From: Nemopilema nomurai
Lineage: Eukaryota; Cnidaria; Scyphozoa; Rhizostomeae; Rhizostomatidae
Direction: 5' to 3'
NCBI GenBank assembly: GCA_003864495.1
Contig: ML133451.1
Coordinates: 336,000 to 399,999 of the forward strand
DNA length: 64,000 bases
The translations under genes were made by a program, and so were the position numbers. The notes beneath the pieces are model-generated. The model was not told where the DNA came from. It was given only the letters and a program-made list of their open reading frames with translations, and made no database searches. Position 1 is the first letter of the stretch; each line of letters starts with the position of its first letter. Positions 29,962 to 43,900 of the stretch are shown here, piece by piece.

Positions 29962-31326
29962 ACAACAGACTTTGAAGGTGGCAAAAAGAAAGGACTCGGT
30001 GGTGTACGCCTTTCAGATTGGACTCAGTTAGAACAGTTCAAGACGCAAGTCGAATTGGACGGAGCCATTTGGTCATTGACAAAATGTATTCTGCTAAATA
30101 TTTCTCATGCGATTAAGGTTCTCTCATGCATGTTTTATCTGTACCACTTGCGAAACTTACTCTTGACGCCCTTACTGAAAATAACAGTGGCAGCTGTTTG
30201 ATGTTGAATACTCTAAGCGAAGAAAAACAGGCCCGTTAACTAGCAGATCGTTCAACAAGTACGCAGCAGAAGCAAGCACTCTTTCCTTCGTTAGAATTAA
30301 TTATTTTGACCAATTCGTGGTCTTTAGAGAAGGTAGATGCTCTTTGGAGAAGGTAGATGGTCTTAGGGGATAGAGAATGAAAACTATTCGCTTCACGACT
30401 CAAGGATTCAACTTGAGATTGTCAATGGCAAATACCGCAAATTTGTTTTTCAAAGGAAGGTTTATTCCAAAATAAGATGACCCAAAAGAAATGCAACAGA
30501 AGAGAAGCACGAAAATTATAAGTGGTGAACGGAACTTCGTCTAACAGTAAAGCGTTTGAGCCAAGATGATGTTTACGATTTCTACCTTAAAGAGCCACTC
30601 CAGCCCAAAAACTTTTTTCTGAGATTTTTGCAGGAATTGGCGAGAGCTAGAAGCTATCGTGACTTTCTTTTCAAAAGTCTTTACTCGTTTTTCAGAAATA
30701 GACCCACAAAATCTAGAATCGCCGGAAAAAACGACAAATTTTTTTCACACCAGTATCCCATCAAAATGTTTTAAATGCCCTTGGGGAGAGTTTGACAAAC
30801 TCCAGTGAATTGTCGATTCACAATATCCCTTGCATAAAATGTGAGTATTCGCGTTGAAGAGCAAACCTTCATTCACGAAAGCACGCTTTATAATTTGCCG
30901 AATCACGTGTTAAAGGTTCAAAAAATGTCCAATCCAGCTCTTGGGGGCACTCAAAAAGCAACCTCTTTTTTATTGAAAACGAGACTTCGATAGGGAAAGA
31001 GGCCAAAAGCACCCCCCCCCCCAACTTGCCCGTATAACATCGATTTTCGGAATCAGCACCCTAAAATTACCCAAACCACCTAATTAGAATTATTTCCGCG
31101 TCGGGGGGACCGAACTCCATTTTCCGCCTGGTCTACTTGATGTTGCTTCAGATCCCTGTATTCCACAGGGCGCTTGGAAGTGTAGTATGTTTATTGGCGC
31201 GGGTTTCGGAACGCCATGTTTAAAGTCAAGATCATATCAAGATAGAGCTTCATTCAGAAGGCCAGGAAAATGCTGTAAGTGATGTTTCTGTTCAAAGTTT
31301 CTAACTTCTTTTAGGAAGAAAATCTC
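29962..31326. other. PUS3 to NUP188 intergenic region, no further gene recognised
   Basis: I see no conserved coding exon. There is a short duplication around 30325-30360 (GAGAAGGTAGATG twice) and a run of C at about 31011-31022. The PUS3 3' UTR must start here, but no AATAAA occurs before the MITE at 31335. Confidence 0.5.
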
Positions 31327-31334
31327 GGGAGAGG

Positions 31335-32089
31335 CAGGGGTGGAAAAAGTATCGGACCACGGGACCATTGGTCCCAGTAAATATTTTGTCTGGGCCAGAA
31401 ATAAAAAAAGCAGAAATCCAAATTTATATAGAAAGATAGGGTCAAAATTTAAGTTAGAAAGAATCAACAAAAGCAGAAAGAAAAATATGAAAAGTCAGTT
31501 GTTCAGCAAACAATGGTTAAGCAACCATACCAGAAATTAAGAGTCTAAACACTGCAAGCCATTTCAAGTTCATGGAGAGAGCTTGTGTGACAGATGGAGG
31601 ATTCAAGAAGCAAATTGTTTCAGTTTTGCTTCTGCACTATATAATTAGCTCTTCTATTAAAGACCTGCAGTAGGCAACAGCATTTGACCAGTTTTAATGA
31701 CATTTTATATAGTAAACCCATATTTACAATGATAACATGAGGTAATTAAGAAAAGGCACCATGTAAGACAGGGAAGTTCTTAACTGAATCTATGATTGAA
31801 TGAATAGAAAACAGAGCAAACTAATGATATCAAACCATAGAAATTCGTTCGGAACTAAGCTATCAATTGTCATACAGCTATTGACGGTTGAAAATATTAG
31901 TGCAAGTTGCTTTTTATTCTTTAAAGAAGATATGATTATGTCTAGTTCCAAACTGGTTGAGTCACTGTACTTCTGAATGTTCAAAAGGCACAACTTTACG
32001 TGGCACTTTTCTGTGCTGTTTGTTTACGGTGCAGAAAAATTTGCTATCTGAACTGCAGTCCCAGAAAGAAAAAAAATTTTCCACCCCTG
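31335..32089. mobile_element. hAT-like MITE with terminal inverted repeats and 8-bp target duplication
   Basis: The left end CAGGGGTGGAAAA and right end TTTTCCACCCCTG are exact inverted copies. Flanking 8-mers are GGGAGAGG (31327-31334) and GCGAGAGG (32090-32097), 7 of 8 identical. This is the classic hAT signature. The 755-bp interior has no transposase. A diverged sister copy is at 15581-16307. It ends only about 170 bases before the NUP188 start codon, within or next to its 5' UTR/promoter. Confidence 0.88.
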
Positions 32090-32208
32090 GCGAGAGGGAG
32101 GCTGAGCTTCCCACCTCTAGCAGTAAATCGTGGAAGTTAAGGTTAAAGTTAAGGAAATCTGATTTGCTACTCCAAGTTGTTATTGATTACAAGAGAGAAA
32201 GTAGCATT

Positions 32209-32289
32209 AAAATATGGAGTCTAAGTGCGAAGATAATTTTATGGAGCCTTGCCTGGTAAAATATGGAGTCTAAGTGCGAAGATAATTTT
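32209..32289 (+). promoter_or_regulatory. 49-bp duplication around the NUP188 start codon, creating an overlapping uORF
   Basis: The stretch beginning AAAATATGGAGTCTAAGTGC at 32209 recurs exactly at 32258 for 32 bases. The second copy holds the start codon used here for NUP188 (32263). The first copy's ATG at 32214 opens a 19-codon frame ending in TAA at 32271-32273, inside the second copy and in a different frame (offset 49). Only the second ATG gives the phase needed to splice to exon 2. A scanning ribosome would meet the upstream ORF first, so it could lower NUP188 translation. An assembly artefact is possible. Confidence 0.75.
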
Positions 32290-35200
32290 GGTTGCAATCA
32301 CGCTGAAATTAGGTAAGCAGTAGGGTTACTGCACAGGAATATCCAAATTGCTCTATCCTCCTTTCTATAGTCAGAAGGGATAAACAATCCCCAAGGTCAA
32401 GAGAACAAGATGCAGTTTCAACTCTGTTAGAGGGAGTGGTGGTGGGAAAGTCATTTTATGAGATTAAGGGATGACTAACAATCTTAGGGAGAGGAAAATG
32501 CTATATCAAAATATTTTTCTCCTTGGAGTTCACACTTATCTGCTTAAGCAAATAAGAGAATTCATTAAACTCCCTGTCAAATAGATATACAATAGAAACG
32601 GTCAAATCAATCAAATGTTACATTGGGCATTGGTGTTTGGAATATAGTGTTGAGATTATTTAAGGCATGTGATAAACTGGACTTCTGGGCAATGAAAAAT
32701 GTGGGTATGGAATTGCAGCCATTCACAGCGTGCTCTGCAATAGTTTCCTTAACATAATGCAGTTTTCCTTCTTGGTATATTTGACTGTGCTACAACCAGA
32801 CTGGAAACTTTGCTGCGCGCCCACAATATCTTGCCCATTACCTTTTCAAAATTGGCCGGGCAAAATAATCAAATGTGTATGTGGCTGCACAAATAATCTT
32901 TCCACACCACAGCAACAAATCAAAGACCCATAACAAAATATTCTGGCAAAAAATTGGGGGCCACCGCCTTGATCAATTTATTGCAGCCACGCAAAAAATT
33001 TTATGAAATCCTTTCCAGTCTGGTGCTACAGGTCAAGGAGATTTTATTGACCAACTGATGAATTACTTTTTTCCAGCTGCTGTAAAGAACTTTGGTCAAT
33101 AATATCTGGGCGCTCTTCCCTTTTGCTGCCTGTAAGTTCCATTTGTGATATATTTTTATGGAATACTATCAATAATGCCAAACAATGAACAAATGACAAT
33201 GTTTGTTTTGCCATTCAACAAAATTTTAAGGAGCGAAACAATATTCATCAACTTATTTACATTATTTAGAATTTTTGCATCTCTAAACCAATTGAAAAAA
33301 TTAGCTTAAAAGCCAATGCTGATATTGGCTAATCTTTGGTAATGTGACCAATCAACAGAAGCCACCTTTTGTAGGATCCTAAGCCAAGGAATCACTCATT
33401 GTAAAGAGTAAAGATAAATAAGAATTCTTCCAATGGAGACTTCTACAGTCTTAGTACAGAACAAACATGATTTACATATCAAGCCAGCTATCAATTGCAG
33501 TTTTTTGAAAATTTGAAGCTGCCTCCCAACAATAATTAATTCAGAGTCCTAAATTCTATGAGTTTTCTGTCTACAAGCTAGTAATGAAGATGTAATTTTT
33601 GTTCAAACCAGGAGGAAATAGCAAAAGTGCTAGGTGATAATGAAGAAAGGTTCTGCAATGGTCTTGCTGCTTTTGAAAGCTACAAGTAATTATTTTAAAG
33701 TTTATTTAGAAGTCTGCTTTCTTGATGATTGGAAGTGGGCTTTATTCATTGTGTTGCAGTTATTTTTTCCCAATATAAGAAGCAAAGTAATTCTTTACTC
33801 AAGTGGAATGTTCTTTGAGCCAAAGAATCAAGGTGAAATTATTGCAAAAGCTTTTGGTAATTACTTATTTCAGGTCAAAAAATTGCCTCTTTTTTACTTG
33901 CTGGATAGGCAGTACACAAGCATTAATGTAAGCAGGAAAGCCTCTGTTTACCACCCTGGTTTTTGCTTTATTTGTGTTGGTGTTTAATGTTATTTACATA
34001 AAATGTTTTTGTGATTTGTCAGAAGTCCTTTTTTGTTTTGCTAATGATTCATACATCATTAAATTATAAGATTGCCAGGCTCTTGGGGAAATTTTTGCCA
34101 TAACTTGTTTTTATTCTTTATTCCCTGATTCTTTTCAACAGCGAAGGATCTTGTTTAGAACTACAAAAAGGCAATTCAAGCAAAGGGCTGGATTTGGTGC
34201 TGAAATTGAGTGAAATATTGGTAATAAATCATTACGTCTAAGTCATTATATTTGCTAAGTCATTATATTTATATAATATAAAGATAGAGGCATTCAATGG
34301 AGTGTTTACCTGCTAAATTGTTTGAGCCCCCAGCTGATTATTTCATAGGGTCTTTCATTGATATCAGTGTGTTCTTGTAAGCAAATATAAGTTCATTCAT
34401 ACTCTCTGTTGAAATGTTTTCATAGTTCTCCCAAATCTGTGTCATGTTGATTCAAAGCACCTAACTGAATAAACATGCTTGATTAACCAAGCACTTGTCT
34501 TCAACTCATTTCAGGGCCAGTTTCCAATAACTGTTTACATTATCACTAACCTATCATGAAATTAAAGCACAACTTTTAGTAGTCAGTTTTATTGATATCC
34601 GCATTTCAAATATAACAAGGTTTAGTCTGGTTTTCACTGTGGGTCATGAGAGATTAACAAGCATAAGTAGTTTAAATGCGCACAATGAAGCTTTTATCAT
34701 TATTTTGAAAGTTTTCAGGATTTTCATTAAGAGTTTTCATGATTTCACTGGAACAATACATTTGAAACACATTGTTGCTGAACTCCCTGATCTTAATTAA
34801 ATCTTTTATAAACATTTGATCTTGAGAGTTGCTTGTTTAAAAGCACTTTGTAGGATAGCTTGCCATGTCAAAAGTGGGAAAGTTTCATTATACATTTTAA
34901 GATGCACAATTTTCCTTTATCCATCCAGAATCTTGATGCCATCCAAACAAATGAGTTGTTCCAAAACTTTGTCAGGTTGGAATTCTATGGAACTTCCAGA
35001 CAACTGCAGGTGCCTCTCTGTTCCTCTTCTACTAACCTTATTCATGTACTAAATATGAAGGTTGGACTATGTCTAATGTTTATGGGAATGAGTCACAATA
35101 TTCTGTTTTTTTAGACTCTAAATGTACATGACACTATAAACCGGTAATATATGATATAATTTAAACTTGAAAATGGAAAACATAAATTTAGCCAAGATAG

Positions 35201-38200
35201 AAGGTGTTGAGAATGGATTATTAAAGTGGATTTATTATCATTCATAATCAAAATTAAAAATTTGTTACATTAAATTCAAGCATCTGTTTGTGAAAATCTG
35301 TTTTTATAGTCCTGTTTATCCCAGTAAAACGTTATAGTGGTCAGTATGGTTGCTTGAGTGGGTTTCATAACATTAATTTTCCCAAAGTTAAGCAAGGACT
35401 AATCTTTTATTTTCAGAGACAGCTGGAACAAAGCAGTTTTCCAGACGAGCTTGTCACACAAGTAAGCTACATCTTAACATTTTCATCCCCGAGTTCACCC
35501 ATGCAGTTCCATCTTTGAAGCTTCCTACCATTTTGCTGTCATTAGCTTGATGGTTGGCCATTTCCATACCAGAGATTTTGTTTGAAATTAACTCCCTGTA
35601 TTAATCTTTTCTAGATGGTTTCATTCTATTTCAAAGAGAGAACTTTTCTTCTCAGATGTATTAAGTACATTGTTACATATTCGCAGCATCCTGAGTGTCT
35701 CTTTCAGGTTTGTTTGTTCTTTCATTTGCTTCGCTAAGTTTCCCAACTTACTCGTCGCTCTTTCCAAACTGGTTAAGATTTTTAAAATAAACTTTTAAAA
35801 TGATTACCTAGTTGTATTCTTCGTAAACGTCTATAGACATTTCCTTGTGTTAATCCTTTTATGCATCTTATAGAATTACACAAGGTTCAGCCTGCTTCTA
35901 TTAGCAAAGATGCATAAAATGGCAGTTTGCTTATGCAAATTCTCATACAATAACTGTCATGATGCAGGTTTTTGCATTAGTGAAACATGAATCATATCTA
36001 ACAAAAATTACGTCAAAGATATCAGAGTATATTTTTTGATAAAAAAACTCACAGTAAAATTTTGCTGTTCTGTTGTAGGTGCAATTTTCTAATTGTTGTA
36101 AGAGAATGGTCAGTCATGGATTTATTGATAAGGTAAACACCTGTATACTAATTATGCGAATAGGGCTTGTGATTCCCTGATCAGCATCAAGCTAATGTGT
36201 TGTTTGGTGCTTTTGGTTGTGCCAGAGAAGGGAAGATAGATAGTAAGTGATAATTCATAGTTGAAGCAAGCACACAGCTATGAAACATTGCAGCCTTTTT
36301 GTGAGCAGGTGAACTGCCTTTCTTATCAGGCAATCTGATGGATCTGTTTGTGCTTCTTTTACTAGATTTTTGAACAGCTAAAAGAACGATGTAGCACTGG
36401 TATGATTCATCAAGGGATAAAGGTTTTTGTTATTACTTTTGTTTTTATATATCTTTATACTAATGCATTCATATCCTATATATTTTTATATCATATGATT
36501 TGATATTATATATTGTAGTAATATATATCTTTTTTGTAGTATCATATTTGATATTTAATATGTGATCCATACTCTACGATATTTGTTATGCTATTTAGGA
36601 TATTTCGTGTAGGGTTATATGTTTTTTTAAAGAAAAGTTGGGTTCTATCCATGCAGGGAAACACACAGTTGGAGGGCCAGTTTGCGTACCAGGGACTCCT
36701 TGAGCAGGTATACCTGTCATTAGATCGTGTTATCATTTTGATATTAGATATTTCCCTTATGAAAATGTAGACTCTGGTACCTTATTCTAAATGTTAAGTT
36801 TTTCAAGTTCATTTTTCCTGGTTTCCATAAAGCAGTAGCAGCAACCAACAATGTACGTGCTTCCCATAGCAATCGGTTGTCATTTCTTTTTGCAGTACGA
36901 ATTACTTCAGGTCCTTCTTTTGTATTACAAAGATGCAAAGCCTTCTGGTGAAAAGTTTGTTGACATTGCGCGGTTCATTCAGGTATGAACGTGGCAGGGT
37001 AATAAATGTTGCTAGTTAAATTGGCCTACTAGGAAGTTTGTTTTAGGGAAAAATCACCTCCAACTTAATTGTTTCCCTGAACTCTTTATTCTTGTTGGTT
37101 TTTTAGCTCATTGCATTTTTGAAGAAAAGAAGAAATTGTAATTTCTGTTAGCGTAATTGCATATAAGCTTAACATAACAAAATGATGACATGTAAGGGAA
37201 GTTATGAATATCAAAGTTCCTAGATCATTGAATGAATAATCTAAGTCTTCCAGTCTAGGTTTTGGTTGATTATGTCAAACCCTAAGATTATCCCTTGATT
37301 CTTAAATCCTTGGCTAAAGTAGTCATTTCAAATTCCTAGTCACTTCAAGCTTGTGATTTCACCGACCAGTGAATCATAGTTGACTTTGCTCTCTTGTTTT
37401 AATTACCAACATGCATTCTTTATTTTTCTACTTGAGATGAAGTAATTGCCTTTTGAAAACGGAGGCATATTTTTGTGACGTTTGGTCTCTAATTTCCTTT
37501 TTCGAACCCTAGTACCTCCTGTGCTTGGAATTCGAAATCAACAAGCAAGGGGTGGTTTAAACTAATTTGTCACATTTTGTGCACTCTTTTGCTAAATTTT
37601 TTTATCCCTGGTTTTAGTCAACTGATTGCGGAATGAAACAAGCAGACAAGCGGCATTTGGGCCTTTCATCAAATTCTTTGTTACAGTACATTGGGTACAG
37701 TATGATTAATAGAGATGAATTCGGTACAGTATGATTTATAGAGCTGCATTGCGTAGGTGGTATTTCTTCTTAGCAAATGCACTCGTAATAAAGGCTTCTG
37801 ACATAACTCTAAAAGCGGGTGTCCAGAAAAGATGGTATTGGTATAACTTCCAGTGCACTGCACTGGCGAGACTGCTGCAATTTGTTTGGTGTCGTCCAAT
37901 CAAGTGGGGGTCGAGCGTTTCAAACGCACAGTTGAACTTTGCAGATTGAGTGTTATAAACATATTTTATGATTGGCGGCATCTCTTTTTCCTGGCAGGTT
38001 CTGCAACTGTTTGATCTTGCTGGAGGGACTTGACTTGGATTATCTCAATTGCCTTTGGAAACAGGAAAGGTAGTTTCTCATGGAAAGATTATAAAACTGT
38101 TGTCAAGAATAATCCAAATGTTAAGCTATCAAAGGCTAAGCTATTAAGCTATTATGGGCTAGCATTGTACTTTTAAGATTGTTGTTTATGAAATGTTTTG

Positions 38201-40964
38201 ATTTGATTTCAACAAGCATTTTATTTCGATGTTTCGATGTGATTTTACATAGAAACATAAAATGAAGATTAAATGATTATTTTTAAACTGAACCGTTCTA
38301 CTAATTTGCATCTTTAATGAGTTTTAGAAAACCACAGTGTTGAATACTAACCTTTCGAGTCAAAGTAAATCTCTAAACTAATTTTCGCGGATTTTCTCTA
38401 ATTTGTCAGATCTGCCCCGGACCACAGAATCCTTTCTAATGTGGAGGTTGTCAAGGTACTCTTCATTACTCAAATTTGTGTAAGTTCTAAGATATCTGGG
38501 CGTTGGATTTTTGACTATTAATTAAATCAGGTTTTTAGCCTTGCCCCATAGTTTAGATTCTAAATGCCTGTCCACAATCGTCTCCTATTTCCACTTTATT
38601 TGTTAACAATGTTCGGTTGTAGAAACTTGACGAGCTCTTTGCTAACTTTGAAGAATGCGTGCACCAGTCTCCCGTCTTGTTGGCTTGGGCCCTCGTGCGA
38701 CACCACGTGAAGCTAGACGAGGAGCTGGTCAGTTTTAATTGCTATTTTTTATTCATTTCCTTCTTCTGTTGTCTGAATTTTTTGTGTCAACTTTGATGTT
38801 TTCCGCCTAAACGTCCATTGACTATTTTCTTAATTTGCTTCGAATTTTTTTGTCTTTATTATTGGAGTCGCGCAAAAACGAAAAAAGACATGATACAGTT
38901 TTTTGGACGATGCATCTACTTTTACTTGACATTGTCTTACTGACAGAAAGTTGACTTCCCACTTTTAATTAAAGCATCTTGTTAAACGTATGAATGGAAG
39001 CAGATAACTCTTTGCAATTTATAAGATGCCTTCATTTCGATGTTGTTAGTGACATTATCAGGATAAACACTGGATAATTGTAAATGAAGACTATTTGATG
39101 ATAATTGTTGCTTGAGGTAAACTGCTCATGAATACGATTTGTAACGTTTTTGCCTTTTTTTGTTAATTTAATGTATCTTGCAAGGTATTTGAAATGTTTG
39201 GAAGAGCAGCAGTTGCATTTGACGTGCTTGGCTACCTACTTCTGTTATTAAAATGGGCATCCTCCTCTCTGGCCGAGGTATAATATCAATACTTTGTTCC
39301 TTGGAGTAATTTTAAATCGGAGTAGTTGCTTTTCAATATCTTTAGTTATTCATTGAGCATCCAGTGCTAAAGTTTCTTAAGCTCAAGTAATTTGAGTTCG
39401 ATCTTCCCAACTTCCTTTCAACTCTCCTAGGCTATTAACAAATTTCATAGCATTTAGAGAAGTTGGAGGTTATTTCTTTATAAAATTCATTCTCTTCTTC
39501 TGTTTACCATCAATGCTGCCTTGTTTCTGTCAAAGCTAAACCATTGAAAGTCCATTAAAGTCTTACAGCTCCTCTTCCTTTCCAGGTCGCGTCAAATTTT
39601 GTGAAATGCTTAGTATGCCATCTGTTGGATCAGACATTTATTGTCTTTCACGTTGACTCTTTCAGTAATCCAGAGGTATGTCATTGAAACTATGAAGTTT
39701 TCTTATTTAATAAAGTACATGGTGTTTTATATTACTATCATTGCTTATAGTTATTTTCTCTTTACTTGCGCAATGCACTATATTGCTTCGGTATAACAAA
39801 TTATTACAGAATTTTCTCTAAATGTTGCAGGCAGCGCAGAAACTATTGCAAGAGGTTGCTGCTGTTTCAGGTTTGCCAAAAGAAAATCCAAAACTGGTGA
39901 GTGATACTCTCAGATTGAAAATAAATTTTGCTCTAAAAGTGATTGTACTTTCTTCATTTATTTCACATTTTCACTTTACATATTTAGGTTTTAAACTCTG
40001 CTTGGTGAAAAAGAGGGCTTCTGCGCTATACGTTTTGTTTGCAGCATACATTATGCGGGATTATTGCTTTTTTGTAATGTAATGTAGCATGGTGGAGAAG
40101 CTGGCCATTTACGCGATGGATGAAAAAATTTGGCGAAAAACTATATTGCGTTGAGTAAAATGGAAAATTCAATAAACCAAAGAGAACGTCCCCAGGCTCT
40201 TCATTTAGCTCGAACGTGAAGTTGTGGTGACCTTTCACATGTCCATGTCCACACTTTCACATGTCCATGTCCACACTTTCACATGTCCATGTCCACACCT
40301 GAAGTATCAAAAGCATCTTACTTCTTCATATTTCATAATAGAATCCCATCATGAATTTTGAAGGGTTTTCCAAATTTCAATGTTTCTTCGGAAGGTTATG
40401 TTGTTTTTGTTTCAAGGCTGACAAAGGTGGTGCTGACATTCTTTTGGAATCATGTGAAAACCAGTAAGTTATCGTGAATTGTATATATTATTGAATTGAA
40501 CATTTTATTGTTATTATATTATTGTTTATAATGCTGAACAGCACTAATTTTGCATGAATTCGGCTTCGAACGTCACGATGCCTTCGGAATTTGGATCCGT
40601 GAACCTCTATTTAGATTTATTGTAATGAATACGATTGACTGGCTGACTATTAGAAAAGAGTATCAATTGAAGTTTGTTGATTTGTCAGCACCTACCAGGT
40701 ATCTAAGCTAGGTTTATGTTTGGCTATCTTTAAAGCACGAAATCCGGAATTTTAATGTTTCTTTCACTTGGCTTGTATGTGATAGACTCGTATCTGTAAT
40801 CAACACTTTGGATTCTCAACAATACTAAAGTCATTGTTTCGATGTTATCAGCCATTCTGCGATGCTATCTTGGCATCTTCTTTCCCTCTAGGTTTCCCTT
40901 GATGCTCTGCTCTTTCTTGGATGTAATGGCTTCCTGCATCTACGACGGGGAATCAGGCTTCCGG
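32263..40964 (+). other. NUP188 exons 1-20 (N-terminal helical domain)
   Basis: Exons: 32263-32312, 33077-33131, 33612-33685, 34142-34220, 34929-35009, 35417-35461, 35615-35707, 36079-36132, 36366-36422, 36657-36707, 36896-36982, 37618-37694, 37998-38069, 38410-38455, 38623-38727, 39185-39277, 39586-39675, 39831-39896, 40417-40463, 40892-40964. Most end in phase 0 and encode one or two helices each. Exon 3 (AAFESY) joins the exon at 34142 in phase and reproduces the human spacing. Confidence 0.88.
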
Positions 40965-43900
40965 GTGAGCTTCATTCATTTTCATTTCTTTCCCTTAATT
41001 TTATCAGGGTAATGTTATGCATAACATGATGTGTTCCTTTTTAGATTTTAAGCAATTTATGTAATTGCAAGTGGAAATGTCTCAAAGCACGTTTTCTTGT
41101 TTTATATTGTGGGGTTTGATTTGTTTTTGAGTCCAAATGCTCGCGTTTAATATTCCAAATAGCAGTTCTTTCTGAATCAAGCAGCTGCAGCATGCCTAAT
41201 CTTCACATTGATTGGGCCCTCAAATTGAGTCTGCCGAGGATGAATTCCTTTTCCTCTGTCGCATGTGTCACTATGCTATTTACTTAAACTGCTATCAAGT
41301 TACAGTTCTAATTTTGAAATTATTCCAAATGTGCAGAAAATGTGGAAGCATCCCTTATATTGAGGAGCCTTATCTCTTAGGTCTACGAATATCTCAACAA
41401 AATGGAATGGATAACAGAACTTTTTGATGATAAAAGCCATGATGAAATCGTGACAACTGATGATCCTAACCTTGTTGTCCGACTAAGAAGCAGCGACATC
41501 ATCAGATATGGTATATCTGATTTGGTTTTTGTTGATGAACTGCAGTAGATACATCATCCGTACTAATTACACTAGATAGGCAAAATCCTGAGTGGAATCA
41601 CATTTCATTTTCATATATTTCGTGGTTGGCTGGCCTGTGACGTTCAGTATAACATTGAGAAGCCAGACCTTTTCATGGCATTAGAAGATCACCACAGAAG
41701 ATGGATCTTCCTTGTTTAACTATCTGATGGGGTATTTACTAGTCTGATGGGATGTACTGGTTTTCTCGCAGGAAGTGACTCAATAAGAATTCCTGAAGGC
41801 TGCATCGGCGTGGTTTCTGAATTACCTAATGGTAAGGCGAAGTGCTCTAAAATTGTAGTGTTACTGTAGCTTCCTTCTTCTTGATTATTTAATCCTCTAG
41901 ATTCGCACATGCACAGTGACCAACCCTTTGCCTTGCAGGACGACATCTGATTCGGTGGAATGCCCGTTATTCCTGCTGGAATTATTTGCTATTAGAATTG
42001 AGAGGATTCGTCGAGGACAGCTTTTATTTTGGTATGGTAACACTTTGGATTGATTACGGGGTATATAATGTAGTTCCTTGCCGATTGTAATGGCTATCTA
42101 ATCTAGGTTGGCTATGACTTTTTTCAAGGAGGATCGACCAAACAATTATCCCCGATCCAGCCAACAAATCGCATTTTAGAATGTACCGGCTATAGTGTAT
42201 TATGCCATCAAGGTCTGAAGCATTATAAAGCCATTCTCATTGTCAAATGCATCGGGTCATTTTCGTTAGATAAAGGCTTTTCTTTGTTTATTTATTAATG
42301 AGAATGCTATCATTCTTTTTGTGCTTTAATATTCACTTATTCATTTTGACAATAGTGGGAGTGGTTTTCTCGAATTCAATTTTTTTGCCAAAAGCTTTTG
42401 GTGTTTTGTCTTCTGGGTACTTCGTCTGGTATAGAAGTTTTACATCGTCAGACTGTGCATGCATGTTAATTGATGGTGCGGTTAGGTCATCTTGTCAGCC
42501 TTGAAACTTTGAGCGTTTTCCACGTGTGACACCAACTATCCGTTTTGACCGTCGAAGGAAGGAAAATTTGAATGGCAACTTTTCATCAGCATAAGTGACA
42601 GACCCATCAGCACCGAGCCATTAAATGGTTTTGACAGATGCTGCCAGAAAACCAATTCAACGGCACATTAATTGAAACGATTTTCAAATTCACCCTGGAT
42701 TGAAACTCAAACTGGCAAGAGAAGCGACGAATTAAATCACTGTCCCTTTTGGAGCATGATGTTAATCGTCATTTCCTAATCTTTTTTAACAGAGAATGTG
42801 GCTGGGTGCGCTGAAAAGGTGTCGGAAAGGTTGACTTCCATTTTCAAGCTACTGACAACTGTCTTGAGAGTCCAGTGGGAGAAGGCCAAGGATCTGAACG
42901 AGCTGATGTCTGAGGCAGTTACGGTCATCAACAGGTGCCCTGAAATGCCCTTCTTTCTTGTATCGCACTGACAGGAAACGCCGCCTATGGCTAAGAAGAC
43001 AGTTGAATTTTTGTTGCGCTTTTCACTTTTGCTAATGTCAAATTCGGGTTGATCTTTTCTATTTGCAATTAGTGTGGAATGTGAAGAAACCTATGATATA
43101 TATGTAAATCTTCGTGAAGATTGAATTTATCTTTGAGTTTTCAATGTTGCTTGCACGATTTTCATGATATGCGTTTGCATTTTATGTTTTGATTCTAGGT
43201 TCTTCTTAGTCTAAGGACGTCATTTTTTCTTGCACAATTGGCAGAATTTTTCTCCCCTAGGTTTTCGCCCACCCCATCACCACCACTTGAGCTCATTGGA
43301 GCCTGTTTAGAGACGCTTACAGTCGTCGCGGGAGAAATGCCAGGACAGGTGGGTTGCCCCTGCGATGTCAGCATCTGCTTCGATTTAGTTTTTCTTCGAT
43401 TTTGTTTTTTCCAGCTAATACATTCTAATTTATTTAAAAGCATTTGGAAAGTCGAGAATCCTTGGAGACAATCAGTTTGCGTATCAGTAGCAGCTGCTTT
43501 ATATCAGTTTGTAGGAACACAAGTGCTTGATGGAAACGATATGGCAAATTAATGACTGAAAAATGATGGCACATGATGATCCCTGATAAACAGTTTGGTT
43601 TCGACAGTTGGCCAATGATAGAATGATTGGTCAAGTTTTGATGGCTTTTAACTTTAGACAGTTGATTTGTTAAAAAGTTAATTGTGATCAAGTAAACGCT
43701 TATACTATTTCTTGAAAAAGATTGCGATGATACGTTGAAGGATTTTGATTGAACATCATTTGACCATGATATTTTTCGTTAAGGTCATCGATCAGCTCCA
43801 CGACATCGGATTCTTACCGGAGTGCAACATTGTATCATCCAGTCTCTTAGGGAAATGGTATGATCTCTAATTTTATTTTAAACAGCTAAGCAGTTGGTAT

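Noticed and set aside
33780..33927. Extra NUP188 exon encoding EPKNQGEIIAKAF and beyond
   Set aside because: Splice phases do not fit the next exon, while exon 3 joins directly to 34142 in phase and gives the right spacing against human NUP188.
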